Below, piece by piece: positions 20,115 to 32,337 of a DNA stretch of 64,000 nt. Numbering within the stretch: position 1 is the stretch's first letter; every line of letters begins with the position of its first letter. Where the stretch lies: NCBI RefSeq assembly GCF_000236905.1, contig NC_016521.1, positions 682,001 to 746,000 on the forward strand. The letters run 5' to 3'. The position numbers were made by a program, and so were the translations under genes. A model generated the notes under the pieces. The model was not told the origin of the DNA. It searched no databases and saw only the letters and a list, made by a program, of their open reading frames with translations. The stretch comes from Tetrapisispora phaffii CBS 4417. Its lineage: Eukaryota; Ascomycota; Saccharomycetes; Saccharomycetales; Saccharomycetaceae.

Positions 20115-21428
20115 TTAATTATATCCATTAGAATTTCGTAAACTCTCACGGATAGTATTCATATCATTGGTATAACGATGACCTGCTACTTCCCAAATTA
20201 CTGGATAGTTCGGATCATCAATTCTATACTGCATTTCTCCTATGCTGTTATCCCAAGCCTCCTCTTCTAGTTCGTGAGATGCGTTTTTGCTTCCATAAGA
20301 AACAGCAGCTCTAAGAGGATCACCATCCAAGATGCTACCATAATCGGTTATTTGATACCTTTGCCTTCCATCATTGCTAAATCGAAATCCTTTATGAAGT
20401 TGCCTATTCCGTGACTCAAAAGACATAGCCGCCATTAAATCCCCGTCCGTATATGTTATGTCAAAGTTTTGATAGGTATAATAATTAGAACCAACGAGTA
20501 AAGTATGTTTGAAATCCCATTTTACATCATACGCACAGAAAGTGTCCCTCAAAGCGTACATGAATTCCATTCTAGCACATTTGGGTAAAATTTTGTACGA
20601 GTAATCTGACCATGAAAATGCTTTAACATGTAGTAAGGCAAAAAATATCATTTCTAAGCATAAGACTGTATTTTGACAAATATAGCTAAAATGAGCTCTT
20701 TCCTCAGGTCCATCTCCGCTGCTACCCATTATTCCAACCGAAATAAGAAGTTCTATTATAACACTTTGCCAATATGATGCAAATATAATTAGTTTAACAC
20801 ATAGAAATTTGCTCCAAGGATGAAACTTCTTTAAATTTGGTGCAAAATATATCCAGAACAAAGCTAAATTGTAGAGGGACCAAGTTACCGATATATTGTA
20901 TAGAAACAATAGTAAGTATCTTGCTTTTATAGATTTCCAGGTTTCCAATGCTAAAAGACTGCAGCAATATAACGGCTTGAACCAAACATATTGAAGGATA
21001 CCTCTCTTTACTTGGAGAAAGTCTTCAGGATCTGAGAGATCTAGTGGTTTCAAAAAATTACCAATGATAAATACCGGCTGCTTTATAGTACCATGTTCCA
21101 ATGATAACTCTGAGACAATTTTCCTTTCACCACCTAATATTAGAGTTAATAACGAGAAGAACGTAAATATGATAAATGCTTCATATACTTCCCTAATTGG
21201 GTCAGTTACGAAATGAGCAAATCCAGGTTTCACTATGGAAATGAAACAAGTCAAACTAAATATAGGTACAACCAGCAGTATCCTAATAGTTAACCTTTGC
21301 TCTAACGGTTTTCTGTAGTTTTGGAAATGTCGAACTATATCATAAAATGATATAGTAATTGCTATAGTAGAAGACAAAAAGCACAAAAATTTAATTACAG
21401 AGAGTACCTTTGAATCATCATTAATCAT
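20115..21428 (-). CDS. TMEM184/Ost-alpha-family membrane protein (YKR051W-like)
   Basis: A multi-pass membrane protein of the TMEM184 / organic solute transporter alpha family; S. cerevisiae YKR051W (418 aa) is uncharacterised. Length is 437 aa. Seven or so hydrophobic spans fill residues 8-285 (for example VIKFLCFLSSTIAITISFYD at the N-terminus and FIIFTFFSLLTLILGG). A soluble C-terminal tail of about 140 residues follows. Family-like segments are the QYVWFKPLYC and FCVKLIIFASYWQSV stretches. Position and orientation fit YKR051W. The substrate is unknown. Confidence 0.85.
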   Translation of the reverse strand: MINDDSKVLSVIKFLCFLSSTIAITISFYDIVRHFQNYRKPLEQRLTIRILLVVPIFSLTCFISIVKPGFAHFVTDPIREVYEAFIIFTFFSLLTLILGGERKIVSELSLEHGTIKQPVFIIGNFLKPLDLSDPEDFLQVKRGILQYVWFKPLYCCSLLALETWKSIKARYLLLFLYNISVTWSLYNLALFWIYFAPNLKKFHPWSKFLCVKLIIFASYWQSVIIELLISVGIMGSSGDGPEERAHFSYICQNTVLCLEMIFFALLHVKAFSWSDYSYKILPKCARMEFMYALRDTFCAYDVKWDFKHTLLVGSNYYTYQNFDITYTDGDLMAAMSFESRNRQLHKGFRFSNDGRQRYQITDYGSILDGDPLRAAVSYGSKNASHELEEEAWDNSIGEMQYRIDDPNYPVIWEVAGHRYTNDMNTIRESLRNSNGYN

Positions 21429-21891
21429 ATCCTCATCAGTAGGTTTTCAACAGGATCTGTTATATAGACCCTATTTAAACTTCATTGAACAAGTTATTTA
21501 CTCGTGATGTACATTCAAAAATATGTCAAATGTTGCAAACATTTAACTTGAAATCAATGAATATACTTTTTTAATATCGTTCTATTTTAGGAGTTATGAA
21601 AATAAGAATATGTCTTAAAATGAAGACCGTAGTAAAAGAGAAAACCTTAAGTGAATTAAATGAAAATAATTTTCTTGATATACATTTATCAATATTAATG
21701 GTGATATATTCATAATTATTTAATTTTTTTATTTATTTATTTACATGTTCTAATCTATAAAGGAAATTTCAATTAAAATTATAATGGAACAAATTACTTT
21801 TTGCTGTGAAACTCAATAACAATGACCTTTATACGTTAACGACTGATTGAACTTTCAATTGATGAAGTCTATTCCTTTTTGTAATATGTTA
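21429..21891. other. Intergenic spacer
   Basis: AT-rich spacer between the 3' end of AIM23 and the start of the YKR051W-like gene. Nothing notable seen. Confidence 0.5.
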
Positions 21892-23046
21892 TCATAACAT
21901 ATTCCGCTTTAGTCTTTCTTGTTTTCTTTTTGTCCTCTCTTCTAACTTTTGTTGTCTTAAAAGTTTTTTCTGAGTTTTTAGATCCTTTGCTTTATTATCT
22001 TTATTGCTGTCACCTTTACTTTCAGTTTTCTCTTGAATAGGTGATAGTTTTATTAGCATTTTTGACTTTATGGAACCTGCAATAATTGGCGATATAGAAT
22101 CTGATTGGAATATTTGCTCAAGGGTCTTCACCAGAGATTCTCTTTTTGTATTTTCACTTTTAGTCAGCTTGTGGTCACTGTCATTTAAATGGAGTTCAAA
22201 ATCAGTTATCCAGTTATTAGATGCATTGTAATTATCATCAATAAATATATGAACTTTCATTCCCCTTTTCAAAGCAGTTTGTATTTCGTGAGCTTTCTGC
22301 CTTCTTAAGTCATCATTTTCTATTCTCCAAGTTATTCTTATGTATTTTATACTTTTTGCAGATTTTTCATTAGGCTTTTTACCTTTAAATTTATTGGCAC
22401 TGGAACCGCTTTCCACTAATTCTTGATTTTTAATCTTGGCTAAATCTTGACTATATTTTTCAAGTGCAATTTTGCTCTCAATGATTTTAACAATAGGTGT
22501 TATCGATTCGTCCATATTTTTTTCAAAATTGACAATTTGAATCCCATTTTTATCTAAATCGATGTTCCTAATTATATCTTGTATTTTGGAATCTGTCAAT
22601 TTGCCTGTTGTGGGATTAATCGTTTTAATTTTCCCAAACTTATTATGTTTTAAAATTTCTTTATATGTTAAAGTTGCTGCGAGTTTTGCCTTCTCAGTAC
22701 CGTTAATCCAATTCGGGAGGTTGCTAGATTTTTTCTGCAAAATAATCGGGTTGCTTTTGAATGACCTGCTTTTGTATGAATTAGAATAATTTGATGATCT
22801 TACATTGGATTTTTGCGTTTTATTATATAGGTCTGCCAAACTAAATTTGATTGATTTCCCATCTTCATTCGATTTAGTTTCCCCTTTTATCTTTTCTGAG
22901 TTTACTTTGATAGATGAATTTAATGCCGTTGATGTTTTATCAAAATTTAGTTCATATAAAATACATCTTGAATGCGAAAAATGTCTAATACAACTCATTA
23001 AGGAAGATGCAGAACTGTATGAAACTTTATCTTTCAACGCTAACAT
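21892..23046 (-). CDS. AIM23: Mitochondrial translation initiation factor 3-like protein Aim23
   Basis: Aim23 is the yeast mitochondrial IF3. Length is 384 aa (S. cerevisiae 356). The N-terminus is basic and rich in Ser and Arg, consistent with a mitochondrial presequence. The middle is Lys/Ser/Asn-rich. The segment KSIKYIRITWRIENDDLRRQKAHEIQTALKRGMKVHIFIDD matches the IF3 C-domain core, and the C-terminus is a Lys/Arg-rich KKLLRQQKLEERTKRKQERL helix. It is placed between the YKR051W-like gene and URA2, as YJL131C lies next to URA2 (YJL130C). The sequence diverges fast outside the core. Confidence 0.87.
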   Translation of the reverse strand: MLALKDKVSYSSASSLMSCIRHFSHSRCILYELNFDKTSTALNSSIKVNSEKIKGETKSNEDGKSIKFSLADLYNKTQKSNVRSSNYSNSYKSRSFKSNPIILQKKSSNLPNWINGTEKAKLAATLTYKEILKHNKFGKIKTINPTTGKLTDSKIQDIIRNIDLDKNGIQIVNFEKNMDESITPIVKIIESKIALEKYSQDLAKIKNQELVESGSSANKFKGKKPNEKSAKSIKYIRITWRIENDDLRRQKAHEIQTALKRGMKVHIFIDDNYNASNNWITDFELHLNDSDHKLTKSENTKRESLVKTLEQIFQSDSISPIIAGSIKSKMLIKLSPIQEKTESKGDSNKDNKAKDLKTQKKLLRQQKLEERTKRKQERLKRNML

Positions 23047-23600
23047 ATTTAGAAAATGAAATTGTATGTCTCGAAAAATAGTATACAGGGCTTATAACCA
23101 TGTCTTCAACTGAATGAAGTCTCTTATGTCTTATATGTTAGAGATTCTTATTCGTATCATTTACAAAGTATACTAATACTTTATAAACAAACATTTCTTT
23201 TACATAACTGCCTTAATACTTAAAGTCGTTATAGTATCAGAGGGTTGAAGAGTTTGCATTTTTATCATAATTGGCATTGATTAATTATCACGTGCTTACA
23301 GATTAAAAATGTCGTTAAGATATAAACTTTTAATGGGACAGGCATGCCTTGCCATATGCTGCAACAAATAAGATATTTCTTTAAGATCATTGGCAGTTTC
23401 GATTTAGTCTTCCCTATATATGGAAGCGTCCATTCTTGAAATTTAATCTTTTATTATTGTACAAAAATGTTAATTATAAAAACTTATAGGAAGAAGAATC
23501 GGTAGTGAAGTTATAAACAAGTAATTATCATTGTTCCGAAAGTCCCAAAACGGAAAAATGAATAAATTAACCATCAATAAGGCAAACTTTAATTACTGAA
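23047..23600. other. Intergenic spacer AIM23-URA2
   Basis: The AIM23 promoter and URA2 3' flank. It contains a CACGTG palindrome at 23289-23294. Confidence 0.55.
23289..23294. promoter_or_regulatory. CACGTG E-box upstream of AIM23
   Basis: The context ATCACGTG fits the Cbf1-type consensus. It lies about 245 bases upstream of the AIM23 start. Function is inferred only. Confidence 0.35.
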
Positions 23601-26600
23601 TCAATGATCATCAACACCGAGAACCATAGCTAACAAAGCCATTCTAACATACAAACCGTATTTCATTTCTCTGAAATAAGCAGCACGATGGTCGTAATCA
23701 ACTTCTTCTTTGATTTCATTTACACGTGGTAGAGGATGCATGATTGCCATGTTTTGTTTAGCATGAGCTAGAATCTTATTATCAATAATGTATGTGTCCT
23801 TCAAACGTTCATAATCATCTCTATTTTCAAATCTTTCTTCTTGAACTCTAGTACAGTATAATACGTCAGATTTAGAAATAATGTCAGAAGTCAATTCTTC
23901 ACTTTCAACTCCCAACATTCCTTTATTAACCAATTCTTGACGTAAAGCGTTTGGTAATCTCAACTCGTTTGGAGAAACTAAGTTAATTCTAAGTTGATAA
24001 AATTGTAATAATCTACATAAAGAATGGATGGTTCTACCATTTTTCAAATCACCCATAAAAGTGACGGTTATACCGTTCACAGTACCTAATTCTTCACGAA
24101 TCGTGAACAAGTCTAGGAATGCTTGTGTAGGATGTTCTCTAGAACCGTTACCGCCATTGATGATAGGAACAGGCGAGTATTTAGCGGCTGTATGTACTGA
24201 CATTTCATCTGGGTGACGCATAACAATCGCATCCGAGTATGAAGCTAACGTTCTAATGGTATCTTGTAGTGTTTCACCCTTTTTGACTGAAGAAACATTT
24301 GGATTAATGTTAACAGTTCTACCACCTAGACGTTCCATAGCCGCAATAAATGAAGAGGAAGTACGTGTCGAAGGTTCGTAAAAGATTGTGGTTATGATAT
24401 GTCTCTTCATTATATCCAAAATACCATATCTTTCAACAGCTGCTCTCATCTCTTGAGCAACTGCAAACAAGGCGTGGAAATCAGAACGTTTGAATTGCTT
24501 GATAGATAAGATGTTTCTACCTTTAAATGGGTTATTTGCCCTGATTAAATTTTGGATGGCTCCTGGTGGAACAATTTCTTTTGGTGGCCTAGATGACATT
24601 AACTTCTGTTCTAGTGGTTGGTCAAATTCTTCTTCATCGTCACTAAAAGTTGGACGTTCAGCAGAAAATGAGAATCTCTTTTTCGAAATAGAACCTCTTG
24701 GAACTATTGGTTCGACAACTGGAACCGGGGCAGATGCGGCAGAAACGATGACATTACCTCTGGTAGTGTCATTCACCAATTCACCGCTCAACACTAGCGT
24801 TTCATTATCAACCACCACTCTTTCAATACCACCATTTAACTTTGTGGTGTTGAATGGTGACCATCTTTTGACATGTCTAAATGGATAGTCCATATCAACT
24901 TCAACAATTGCCTCTGGAAGAGGTAAGTGGAATATACTAATAGGATTGTCGTGTAATTTTGAAACAATATCTTCAATGGTTAATTTACCAGCATCAACAG
25001 CAGATAATAATAATGGAAGAGTATCTTTAACACCAAGACCAGTAGAAACTGGATTAGACGTAACAGTGGCCAATTGAGTTGGGAGAGAACCAACGGAGAA
25101 GGCATCAATCGATTCTAAATTGTTCCAGAAATATTCTTGATCTTCAACTGTTGGCAGGAAAACAGCTTCAGGATAATCGTTCTGAGTAACAAATAAAGAA
25201 TAAACGTTAACATCACAAGTCACTTTCGTATCCTTTTCTTTAACTGTCTTAATCAATGCTAAATCTTCCTTATTTGAAACACCTGTAATATGAATTGATC
25301 TATTCTGTAATGATGCTAATAAAATAATGGAAGCTAGTTCAGATGTTTTTGCTTCAGCAATCACTGGCTTATCGACAGGCCAATTTTTCAATAGATCAGA
25401 AACAGTGGAAAATTTATTCTCTAATTCATGGAATGGTAAAAACAAAGAAGTAACATCAGGTGCAGTTTCAGCTACAGTATCAGAATTATAAGCGGTACCA
25501 GATACAGTGAATGAGTAGTTGGTGTACGAGCAACCATTAGCCGTCGAGTAGGCTGCTCTTAAAGAATGAACATCACTAATTATTGGACCTCTCATTGCTC
25601 TTGCCATAAACATGTTGTGAATAAAACCAGCCTCCAGAGAAACACGACTTAATTCTTTTAACTCATCAACACCCTTAATAACATTAGACACATTAGGGGC
25701 GAATGATGAAATATTAACTAAACCAGGTAAATTAATTGTTCTGTGAGAAGTTTGAGAATCACGTTCCGAAACTTCTAACTTCAAATTTCTAGATAAAGCT
25801 TCAATCAACAATTTGGCACATTTGACATTTGTTACTAAAGGAACAGAATAATCAACAGCCATACGACGTGTCTTGTAACCTTTAGATACATAAGATGCTG
25901 GCCTACGGTATCTGTTAGCTGATGGTAAGTTAATATACAAATCAATCTTGTTATTTGCTAAATGTTGAGTTAAAGAGTATTCTGATTTTTCATTATCTTC
26001 ACTTAATACTTCTAAGTATTGGACAGGAATGTTATGTTCAGTTATGAAATCAGCAGTACCTGCAGTAGCAAAAAGTTTGTAACCCATATTATACAATTTT
26101 TTAACACATGGCAATAACTCTTGCTTTTCCTTGAATGAACCAATGGATAACAAGATGTTTTTCTTTGGTAATTTGAAACCTGTTGCAAGCAAAGCTTTCA
26201 AGTATGCTTCATATTTGGAATGGCCAAAACAAGCAACTTCACCAGTAGAGGCCATTTCGACACCCAAAACTGGATCAGCACCAGCTAAACGTGGGAATGA
26301 GAATTGTGGAACTTTAATAGCGACATAATCCTCTGGTAATTTACTTACTGGGTATGGAGTGATAGGCAATCCCATAATAGCTTTAGTAGCCAATTCAATC
26401 AAATTAACGCCAACAACCTTAGAGATAAATGGGAATGATCTAGAGGCACGAACGTTGCATTCAATAACCTTGATTTCATTATCCTTCGCAATAAATTGAA
26501 TATTGTAAGGACCAGTAATCTTCAAAGCTTTACCAATCTTAGCAGTGGCAACTACAATTCTTTCAACAGTCTTAGGATCTAAATCTTGAGGAGGAACAAC

Positions 26601-29600
26601 TAAAGTGGCATCACCAGAATGAACACCGGCATTTTCAACATGTTCAGAGACAACATGCATCACTAATTCACCGTTTCTTGCAACCGCATCCATTTCAATT
26701 TCTTTAGCGTTTTCAATGTATTTGGTTAAAACAACTGGATAGTCACGAGAAACTTCAACTGCTTGATTCAAGTAAGAAGCCAAATCTGCCTTAGAATAAA
26801 CAGTATTCATAGCTGCACCAGACAAAACATAAGATGGACGAACTAACACTGGGTATCCAACTTTGTCAGCAAATTCTTCAGCTTCATTGATAGAAGTCAA
26901 TTCTTTCCATGCAGGTTGATCGACACCAATTTGATCCAACATACGTGAAAACTTATAACGATTTTCTGCGGAATCAATCATTTCTGGTAAAGTACCTAAA
27001 ATCTTAACATTCTCACGATGCAATGACATAACTATATTATTCGAGGTTTGACCACCCATTGAAACAAGAACACCACTTGACGATTCAATCTCATAGATAT
27101 CTAATACCCGCTCTAAATTAATGGTTTCAAAATATAATCTATCAGCTTCATCATAATCGGTTGAAACTGTTTCAGGGTTATAATTAATCATAATAGTCTT
27201 AATGTTGTTAGCACGTAAGGTTCTTACAGCTGTAACAGCACACCAGTCGAATTCAACTGATGAACCAATACGGTAAACACCTGAACCTAATACCATAACA
27301 CCATTGTCCTCGAAAGTTACATCATTAGAAGAAGCATTATAAGTAATATATAGATAGTTAGTATGAGCTGGAAATTCAGCAGCAACTGTATCTATTTGTT
27401 TAACAAATGGTGTAATACCATATTCTTTTCTCAAATGACGAATAGCAACTTCATTTGAGCCCAAAAATTTAGCAATTTGTCTATCATCAAAACCTAATTG
27501 TTTAGCTTCCTTCAAAACTAAAGATGGCAAGTTTTCTATGGTATTGAAAGATGTAATATTGTTACCAAATTGAATCAAATTGTATAATTTATTCAAAAAC
27601 CATTTATCAATCCTAGTTAGTTCCCACACTTTATCAACAGAATAGCCTAGTTTTGAAAAGGCGTTTGCAATTGCAAAAACACGTAAATCAGATGGGTTAT
27701 TTAATTCATAATCAATATCAATATCCATATCAGTTTCATTGAAACCTAAGTTAGCATATTCAGTTGATCTAATAGCTTTTTGAATTGCTTCTTCAAATGT
27801 TCTACCAATACTCATTACTTCACCGACAGATTTCATGGAAGAAGATAATTCGGTTGAGACTCTGTTGAATTTTTTCAAGTCCCAACGAGGCATTTTAACA
27901 ACACAGTAATCTAAAGATGGTTCAAAACAAGCACAGGTCTTCTTAGTGACTGAGTTTTTAATTTCATTTAATTGGATATTTAAACCCAATTTAGCAGCTG
28001 TGTAAGCTAATGGATAACCAGTTGCCTTTGAGGCCAAAGCTGAAGATCTAGAAAGACGAGCATTAACTTCAATGATACAGTATTCCTTAGAAAATGGGTT
28101 TAGGGCATATTGGATGTTACATTCACCAACAACACCTAAATGTCTAATAACATTAACAGCGGTTGTTCTTAACATGTTATAGTCCTCATCCGACAGAGTT
28201 TGAGATGGAGCAACAACGATAGAATCACCAGTATGAATCCCTAAAGGATCAAAATTTTCCATGTTACAGACAGTGATACAATTATCAAATGCATCACGAA
28301 CAACTTCATATTCAACTTCTTTCCAACCTTTCATGGATCTTTCGACTAAAACTTGTGGTGAGGAAGCGAAAGCAACGTTACATAAATCTACTAGTTCTTT
28401 TTCGTTGTTTGCAAAACCTGAACCCAAACCACCTAGTGCATAAGCAGCACGAACAATAACTGGGAAGCCAATATCTTTAACTGCTGCTAAAGCTTCATCC
28501 ACTGAGTTGGCGGCCTTAGATTTAGCACATTTTTCATTGATTTCATCAATTGCCTTGGCAAATAGTTCACGATCTTCTGTTGTAATAATAGTATCAATTG
28601 GAGTACCTAAAACCTTAACACCTAAAGTTTCAAACTCATCTTTCAATTCAATACCGACGGATAAGGCCGTTTGACCACCAAAGGTCACATAAATTGCATC
28701 TGGACGTTCATGTAAAATAACTTTACGGACAAATTCGGCAGTGACTGGTAAGAAATAGACTTTGTCGGCTAGACCTTTAGATGTTTGAATAGTAGCAATA
28801 TTTGGATTAATTAAAATTGTGTAAATACCTTCCTCTTTTAAGGCTTTAATAGCTTGAGAACCGGAATAGTCAAATTCACCAGCTTGACCAATTGATAAAC
28901 CACCAGAACCTAAAACTAAAACCTTCTTTGGTTGAACTCTTGGATGAGCCTTTAAGTTGTCTTCTAGTTTGCCACCTGGGAATTCGACAGCCTTTAATAT
29001 ACCACTTTCTTTATGCTCTTTTACAGATTGAATAAATACATCAAATAAAAATTCAGTATCTCTTGGACCTGGAGTAGATTCAGGATGGAATTGTACAGAA
29101 AAATATGGTAACTGAGCATTATACATACCTTCATTGGAGCCATCATTTGCATTTGTGAATAATGGTTTCCAGCCATTTTTTAATGAATCAACGTCAACGG
29201 CAAAACCATGGTTTTGAGAAGTAATGTAACATCTACCGCTAATGGAAGATGTACAAGGAATGTTATGACCACGATTACCGAACTTCATTTTAATGGTTGT
29301 GGCACCAGCAGCTCTTGCTAACAATTGATGACCTAAACAAATACCGAAAACTGGGGTCTTCTTTTTTTCCAGAACATAAGATAATTTTTCAATAACTTCA
29401 GTTAATACGGCAGGATCACCTGGACCATTAGAGATAAATAAACCATCATAATCATCATCTTTTGTGAAGTCATAGTTCCATGGGACTACTTTTAGTTCAA
29501 CACCACGTTTGATAAAACAACGGATTTGGTTGTACTTCATACCGACATCTAGAGCTAGAATTCTCAGTATTTTTCCATTCGAAGTTTTTTGTAAAGTAAC

Positions 29601-30251
29601 GTATTTATTATCTTGTGGGGGGGTATATAAAACTGGTTCTTTTGTTGAAACTTTTTCAACTAAATTTTCTACATTTGGATCAACCCATTCTGGGACATTG
29701 AATGATTGTGACCAATTTTCAGTGTTTGCAGATTCGTTACTTGCACCACTATTTTGTAGACATAATCTACCTAAGATAGAACCCGAAACCGTTAAATGCT
29801 TTGTTAAGGCTCTGGTATCAACACCATAAATGGCAGGAATGCCTTCCTCTTTCAACCATTGGCCCAAAGAAGATTTAGCTAACCAGTGCGAGTATTGATC
29901 TGTGTAATGAGAAATAACCAAACCAGCAACGTGGATACGGTTACTTTCGAAATATCTTGGGATAGATTCAACGAATTCATCCATCAAATTACGGTCAGGA
30001 ACACCGTAATTACCAACCAATGGGAAAGTAATGACCAAGATTTGACCCTCATAAGAAGGATCGGTGATAGATTCCGGATAACCTACCATACCTGTTTGAA
30101 AAACAAGCTCACCGGAAATTGATTTCTCAGCACCAAAAGAATAACCTTGTAAAGCGGTACCATCTTTCAATTCCAAGACAATCATTCTGTCACCAGTCGC
30201 CTCCATTGGAGGAGTGATTGGTGCAGTTGGAACAACACTAGAAATCATCAT
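23601..30251 (-). CDS. URA2: Multifunctional carbamoyl-phosphate synthase / aspartate transcarbamylase
   Basis: Catalyses the first two steps of pyrimidine synthesis and is feedback-controlled by UTP. Length is 2216 aa (S. cerevisiae Ura2 2214). Domain order: glutamine amidotransferase (about 20-430, catalytic Cys near 305 in FGICLGHQ); the two ATP-grasp halves of carbamoyl-phosphate synthetase (about 445-1500, with GGLGSG and the two GQTA/GQTS motifs); an allosteric MGS-like segment; a dihydroorotase-like domain (about 1500-1860), known to be inactive in the yeast protein and lacking an obvious metal-binding HxH here; and aspartate transcarbamylase at the C-terminus (about 1908-2216), with [11 protein letters not shown] and HPLPRVNEI. 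The interdomain linker near residue 1850 is Ser-rich with an RKR/KKRFSFS stretch, similar to the phosphorylation site of Ura2. The frame is intact. Confidence 0.98.
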   Translation of the reverse strand: MMISSVVPTAPITPPMEATGDRMIVLELKDGTALQGYSFGAEKSISGELVFQTGMVGYPESITDPSYEGQILVITFPLVGNYGVPDRNLMDEFVESIPRYFESNRIHVAGLVISHYTDQYSHWLAKSSLGQWLKEEGIPAIYGVDTRALTKHLTVSGSILGRLCLQNSGASNESANTENWSQSFNVPEWVDPNVENLVEKVSTKEPVLYTPPQDNKYVTLQKTSNGKILRILALDVGMKYNQIRCFIKRGVELKVVPWNYDFTKDDDYDGLFISNGPGDPAVLTEVIEKLSYVLEKKKTPVFGICLGHQLLARAAGATTIKMKFGNRGHNIPCTSSISGRCYITSQNHGFAVDVDSLKNGWKPLFTNANDGSNEGMYNAQLPYFSVQFHPESTPGPRDTEFLFDVFIQSVKEHKESGILKAVEFPGGKLEDNLKAHPRVQPKKVLVLGSGGLSIGQAGEFDYSGSQAIKALKEEGIYTILINPNIATIQTSKGLADKVYFLPVTAEFVRKVILHERPDAIYVTFGGQTALSVGIELKDEFETLGVKVLGTPIDTIITTEDRELFAKAIDEINEKCAKSKAANSVDEALAAVKDIGFPVIVRAAYALGGLGSGFANNEKELVDLCNVAFASSPQVLVERSMKGWKEVEYEVVRDAFDNCITVCNMENFDPLGIHTGDSIVVAPSQTLSDEDYNMLRTTAVNVIRHLGVVGECNIQYALNPFSKEYCIIEVNARLSRSSALASKATGYPLAYTAAKLGLNIQLNEIKNSVTKKTCACFEPSLDYCVVKMPRWDLKKFNRVSTELSSSMKSVGEVMSIGRTFEEAIQKAIRSTEYANLGFNETDMDIDIDYELNNPSDLRVFAIANAFSKLGYSVDKVWELTRIDKWFLNKLYNLIQFGNNITSFNTIENLPSLVLKEAKQLGFDDRQIAKFLGSNEVAIRHLRKEYGITPFVKQIDTVAAEFPAHTNYLYITYNASSNDVTFEDNGVMVLGSGVYRIGSSVEFDWCAVTAVRTLRANNIKTIMINYNPETVSTDYDEADRLYFETINLERVLDIYEIESSSGVLVSMGGQTSNNIVMSLHRENVKILGTLPEMIDSAENRYKFSRMLDQIGVDQPAWKELTSINEAEEFADKVGYPVLVRPSYVLSGAAMNTVYSKADLASYLNQAVEVSRDYPVVLTKYIENAKEIEMDAVARNGELVMHVVSEHVENAGVHSGDATLVVPPQDLDPKTVERIVVATAKIGKALKITGPYNIQFIAKDNEIKVIECNVRASRSFPFISKVVGVNLIELATKAIMGLPITPYPVSKLPEDYVAIKVPQFSFPRLAGADPVLGVEMASTGEVACFGHSKYEAYLKALLATGFKLPKKNILLSIGSFKEKQELLPCVKKLYNMGYKLFATAGTADFITEHNIPVQYLEVLSEDNEKSEYSLTQHLANNKIDLYINLPSANRYRRPASYVSKGYKTRRMAVDYSVPLVTNVKCAKLLIEALSRNLKLEVSERDSQTSHRTINLPGLVNISSFAPNVSNVIKGVDELKELSRVSLEAGFIHNMFMARAMRGPIISDVHSLRAAYSTANGCSYTNYSFTVSGTAYNSDTVAETAPDVTSLFLPFHELENKFSTVSDLLKNWPVDKPVIAEAKTSELASIILLASLQNRSIHITGVSNKEDLALIKTVKEKDTKVTCDVNVYSLFVTQNDYPEAVFLPTVEDQEYFWNNLESIDAFSVGSLPTQLATVTSNPVSTGLGVKDTLPLLLSAVDAGKLTIEDIVSKLHDNPISIFHLPLPEAIVEVDMDYPFRHVKRWSPFNTTKLNGGIERVVVDNETLVLSGELVNDTTRGNVIVSAASAPVPVVEPIVPRGSISKKRFSFSAERPTFSDDEEEFDQPLEQKLMSSRPPKEIVPPGAIQNLIRANNPFKGRNILSIKQFKRSDFHALFAVAQEMRAAVERYGILDIMKRHIITTIFYEPSTRTSSSFIAAMERLGGRTVNINPNVSSVKKGETLQDTIRTLASYSDAIVMRHPDEMSVHTAAKYSPVPIINGGNGSREHPTQAFLDLFTIREELGTVNGITVTFMGDLKNGRTIHSLCRLLQFYQLRINLVSPNELRLPNALRQELVNKGMLGVESEELTSDIISKSDVLYCTRVQEERFENRDDYERLKDTYIIDNKILAHAKQNMAIMHPLPRVNEIKEEVDYDHRAAYFREMKYGLYVRMALLAMVLGVDDH

Positions 30252-32337
30252 TTTTTACTATGTTATTGTTATTGTGGTTGTTGATACTATTCGTTACTAC
30301 TAATTTAAATCTAATGAAAAAAAAACGAATATTTATATGCTTCTGTACTTTTTTGTTCAATCTTTTATTATGAAATCTAATAGATTAGGGGTATTTTCAC
30401 CTTGCACTATTTAATTTTCTTTCTTTCTTTCTTTTTTCTAATTATCGACTTTTGATTTTTTCGAAGATTTATTTAGAAACGATTTTTCAAAAATCTTCAA
30501 TAATATTTCAAAATTCTAAAATTTTAAAATACGTCTATGTGAATTATTATTAACTTAATATCGAATACAATTAAGCTTTAAAACAAAATGGAAGAGTAAA
30601 TTAGAATTGCAGGAGGGGGGGGACTTATTTTTCTTTTACTTTAATATTTTATTTTTTTAAAACTGAAAACTTACAGGATAATTATTATTATTTAAAGGAA
30701 TGTATGTTGTTAATATCAGTATATTTTTTCAATTGTAGTTGTACTTGTAATAGTAAAAAAACCAATTAGATATATCCAATGATAATCAGAAATGTATTAG
30801 ACGTTTCTAGTTTGTTCTGAGAGATCTGTGTTTCTACTTTTTCATATAAATAAATATAAGAATATAAAATTTAATATAAAACAAGATAAAAAGATGGATT
30901 TTATAATTAAAACATACTGTCTTTGTAATTGACTTTACGAAAAATACTTTACCTTAAAAATACAATACAAGAGGAAGCAATATACATATATACCAATATT
31001 GAAAAAAGTTCATAGAAAAGAATCTAAGTTGTAACATACCAAATAAATTTTGGAAATTCATAGCAGTATTTATATTAATTATTATATCGTTATTTTAATG
31101 TTAAAAGTTTTTTAGAATTTGAATATTAACTTTGTCGAGCATCTTACTATATCCAGTTTAATATTATATGTATGTATTGTATGTATGTAAGAGAAATTCA
31201 AGGATTAGTCTATTTATTGCGCTACACCAGTTTGGAATCTACTTTAATTTTATTTATATCATAATAAGCTCGCATGATTAATATATGTATGAGTACTTGG
31301 CGCGATGAAATCATGTCAAACAAAAATTAATGTACACTACACTATATTGTAGTTCTCGCCCGCTATGTCGCCACAGTTTTGATGCCTCTTGATATATGTA
31401 CTTCCTAGGAGTGTTTGTGCGTGTATTGAAGCATGGTACTATTATCATTATGACTCTGAATGGTCTAAGTCACTATCTACTATGGATATATTCTTTGGTA
31501 ATCTGTGCAGATGACTGCAGTGTGATTCTCTCTTTCCTCCTGGTCTTCTAGTCAATTGTGGCAGGAACAACTAAATATATGTAGATATATGTAAAGGCGT
31601 ATAGAAAAACAGGATTTTTTGTACAATTATTTTACTGGACGTGTTGATTGTTTAGCACTTTTGTTCCTCAGTGGTTTTTTCATGGAGAAGAGATCGTGAA
31701 ACTTATCAAAACGTCGCCTTCACGTGATTTGTGAGGAGAAGCAGAACCATCGGCATGAAATTAAATTGTTTGTACGTATATTGTGTAGTAATAAAATTTT
31801 ACTTTCTCTTTTAAATGCCCTAACCACCAGTGTCTTATCAGTAATGATTCAATAATATATGTATGAATATTGTTTTTAGGACTTTTTCAAATACATAGTT
31901 AATGATCGTTAACTATGGATTTGTACTAGAAATAGTTGTCCTATTTGTCATAGTAAAATTTGTTTGACTCTATCTTTGAAGCCGTCGGAAATCCGTCGGC
32001 GACGATTTTTGTGACAAATTTTATTTATTATATGTATCAGTTAATAATGAATGTTTCTTACCTACGTAAAAAACCAAGCCATTAATACACTACCATCTTT
32101 AGGAATGATATCATTTTAATGTAATATATTCAATCGTTAGTTTTTAAATAATGTTCTTATATTCTATTATATATCATTGGTTACAAATGTTTGTTGCTAT
32201 AAATTCAACAGGTTACATATAGATAATCTTATATAATTCTTCTTTCCAGTTAGCCAAGCGTGGTTAAACCTTCTTCAAACGATATGTTGAGTTCTTCAAA
32301 TATTATTAATTCGAACTTTCGTGTCCTACATTCTCTC
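30252..32337. other. Long intergenic region URA2-TRK1
   Basis: About 2.1 kb holding the URA2 promoter and the TRK1 3' flank, with no gene recognised. Near the URA2 start there are CTTT repeats (30418-30436) and a G8 run near 30615-30622, rare in this DNA. Further away are a CACGTG site at 31721-31726 and a CCGTCGG direct repeat at 31982-31999. Confidence 0.6.

Noticed and set aside
22562..23059. Plus-strand open frames opposite AIM23
   Set aside because: Antisense shadows of a recognisable gene.
24490..24888. 132-codon open frame opposite URA2
   Set aside because: Antisense shadow of the URA2 linker region, without features of its own.
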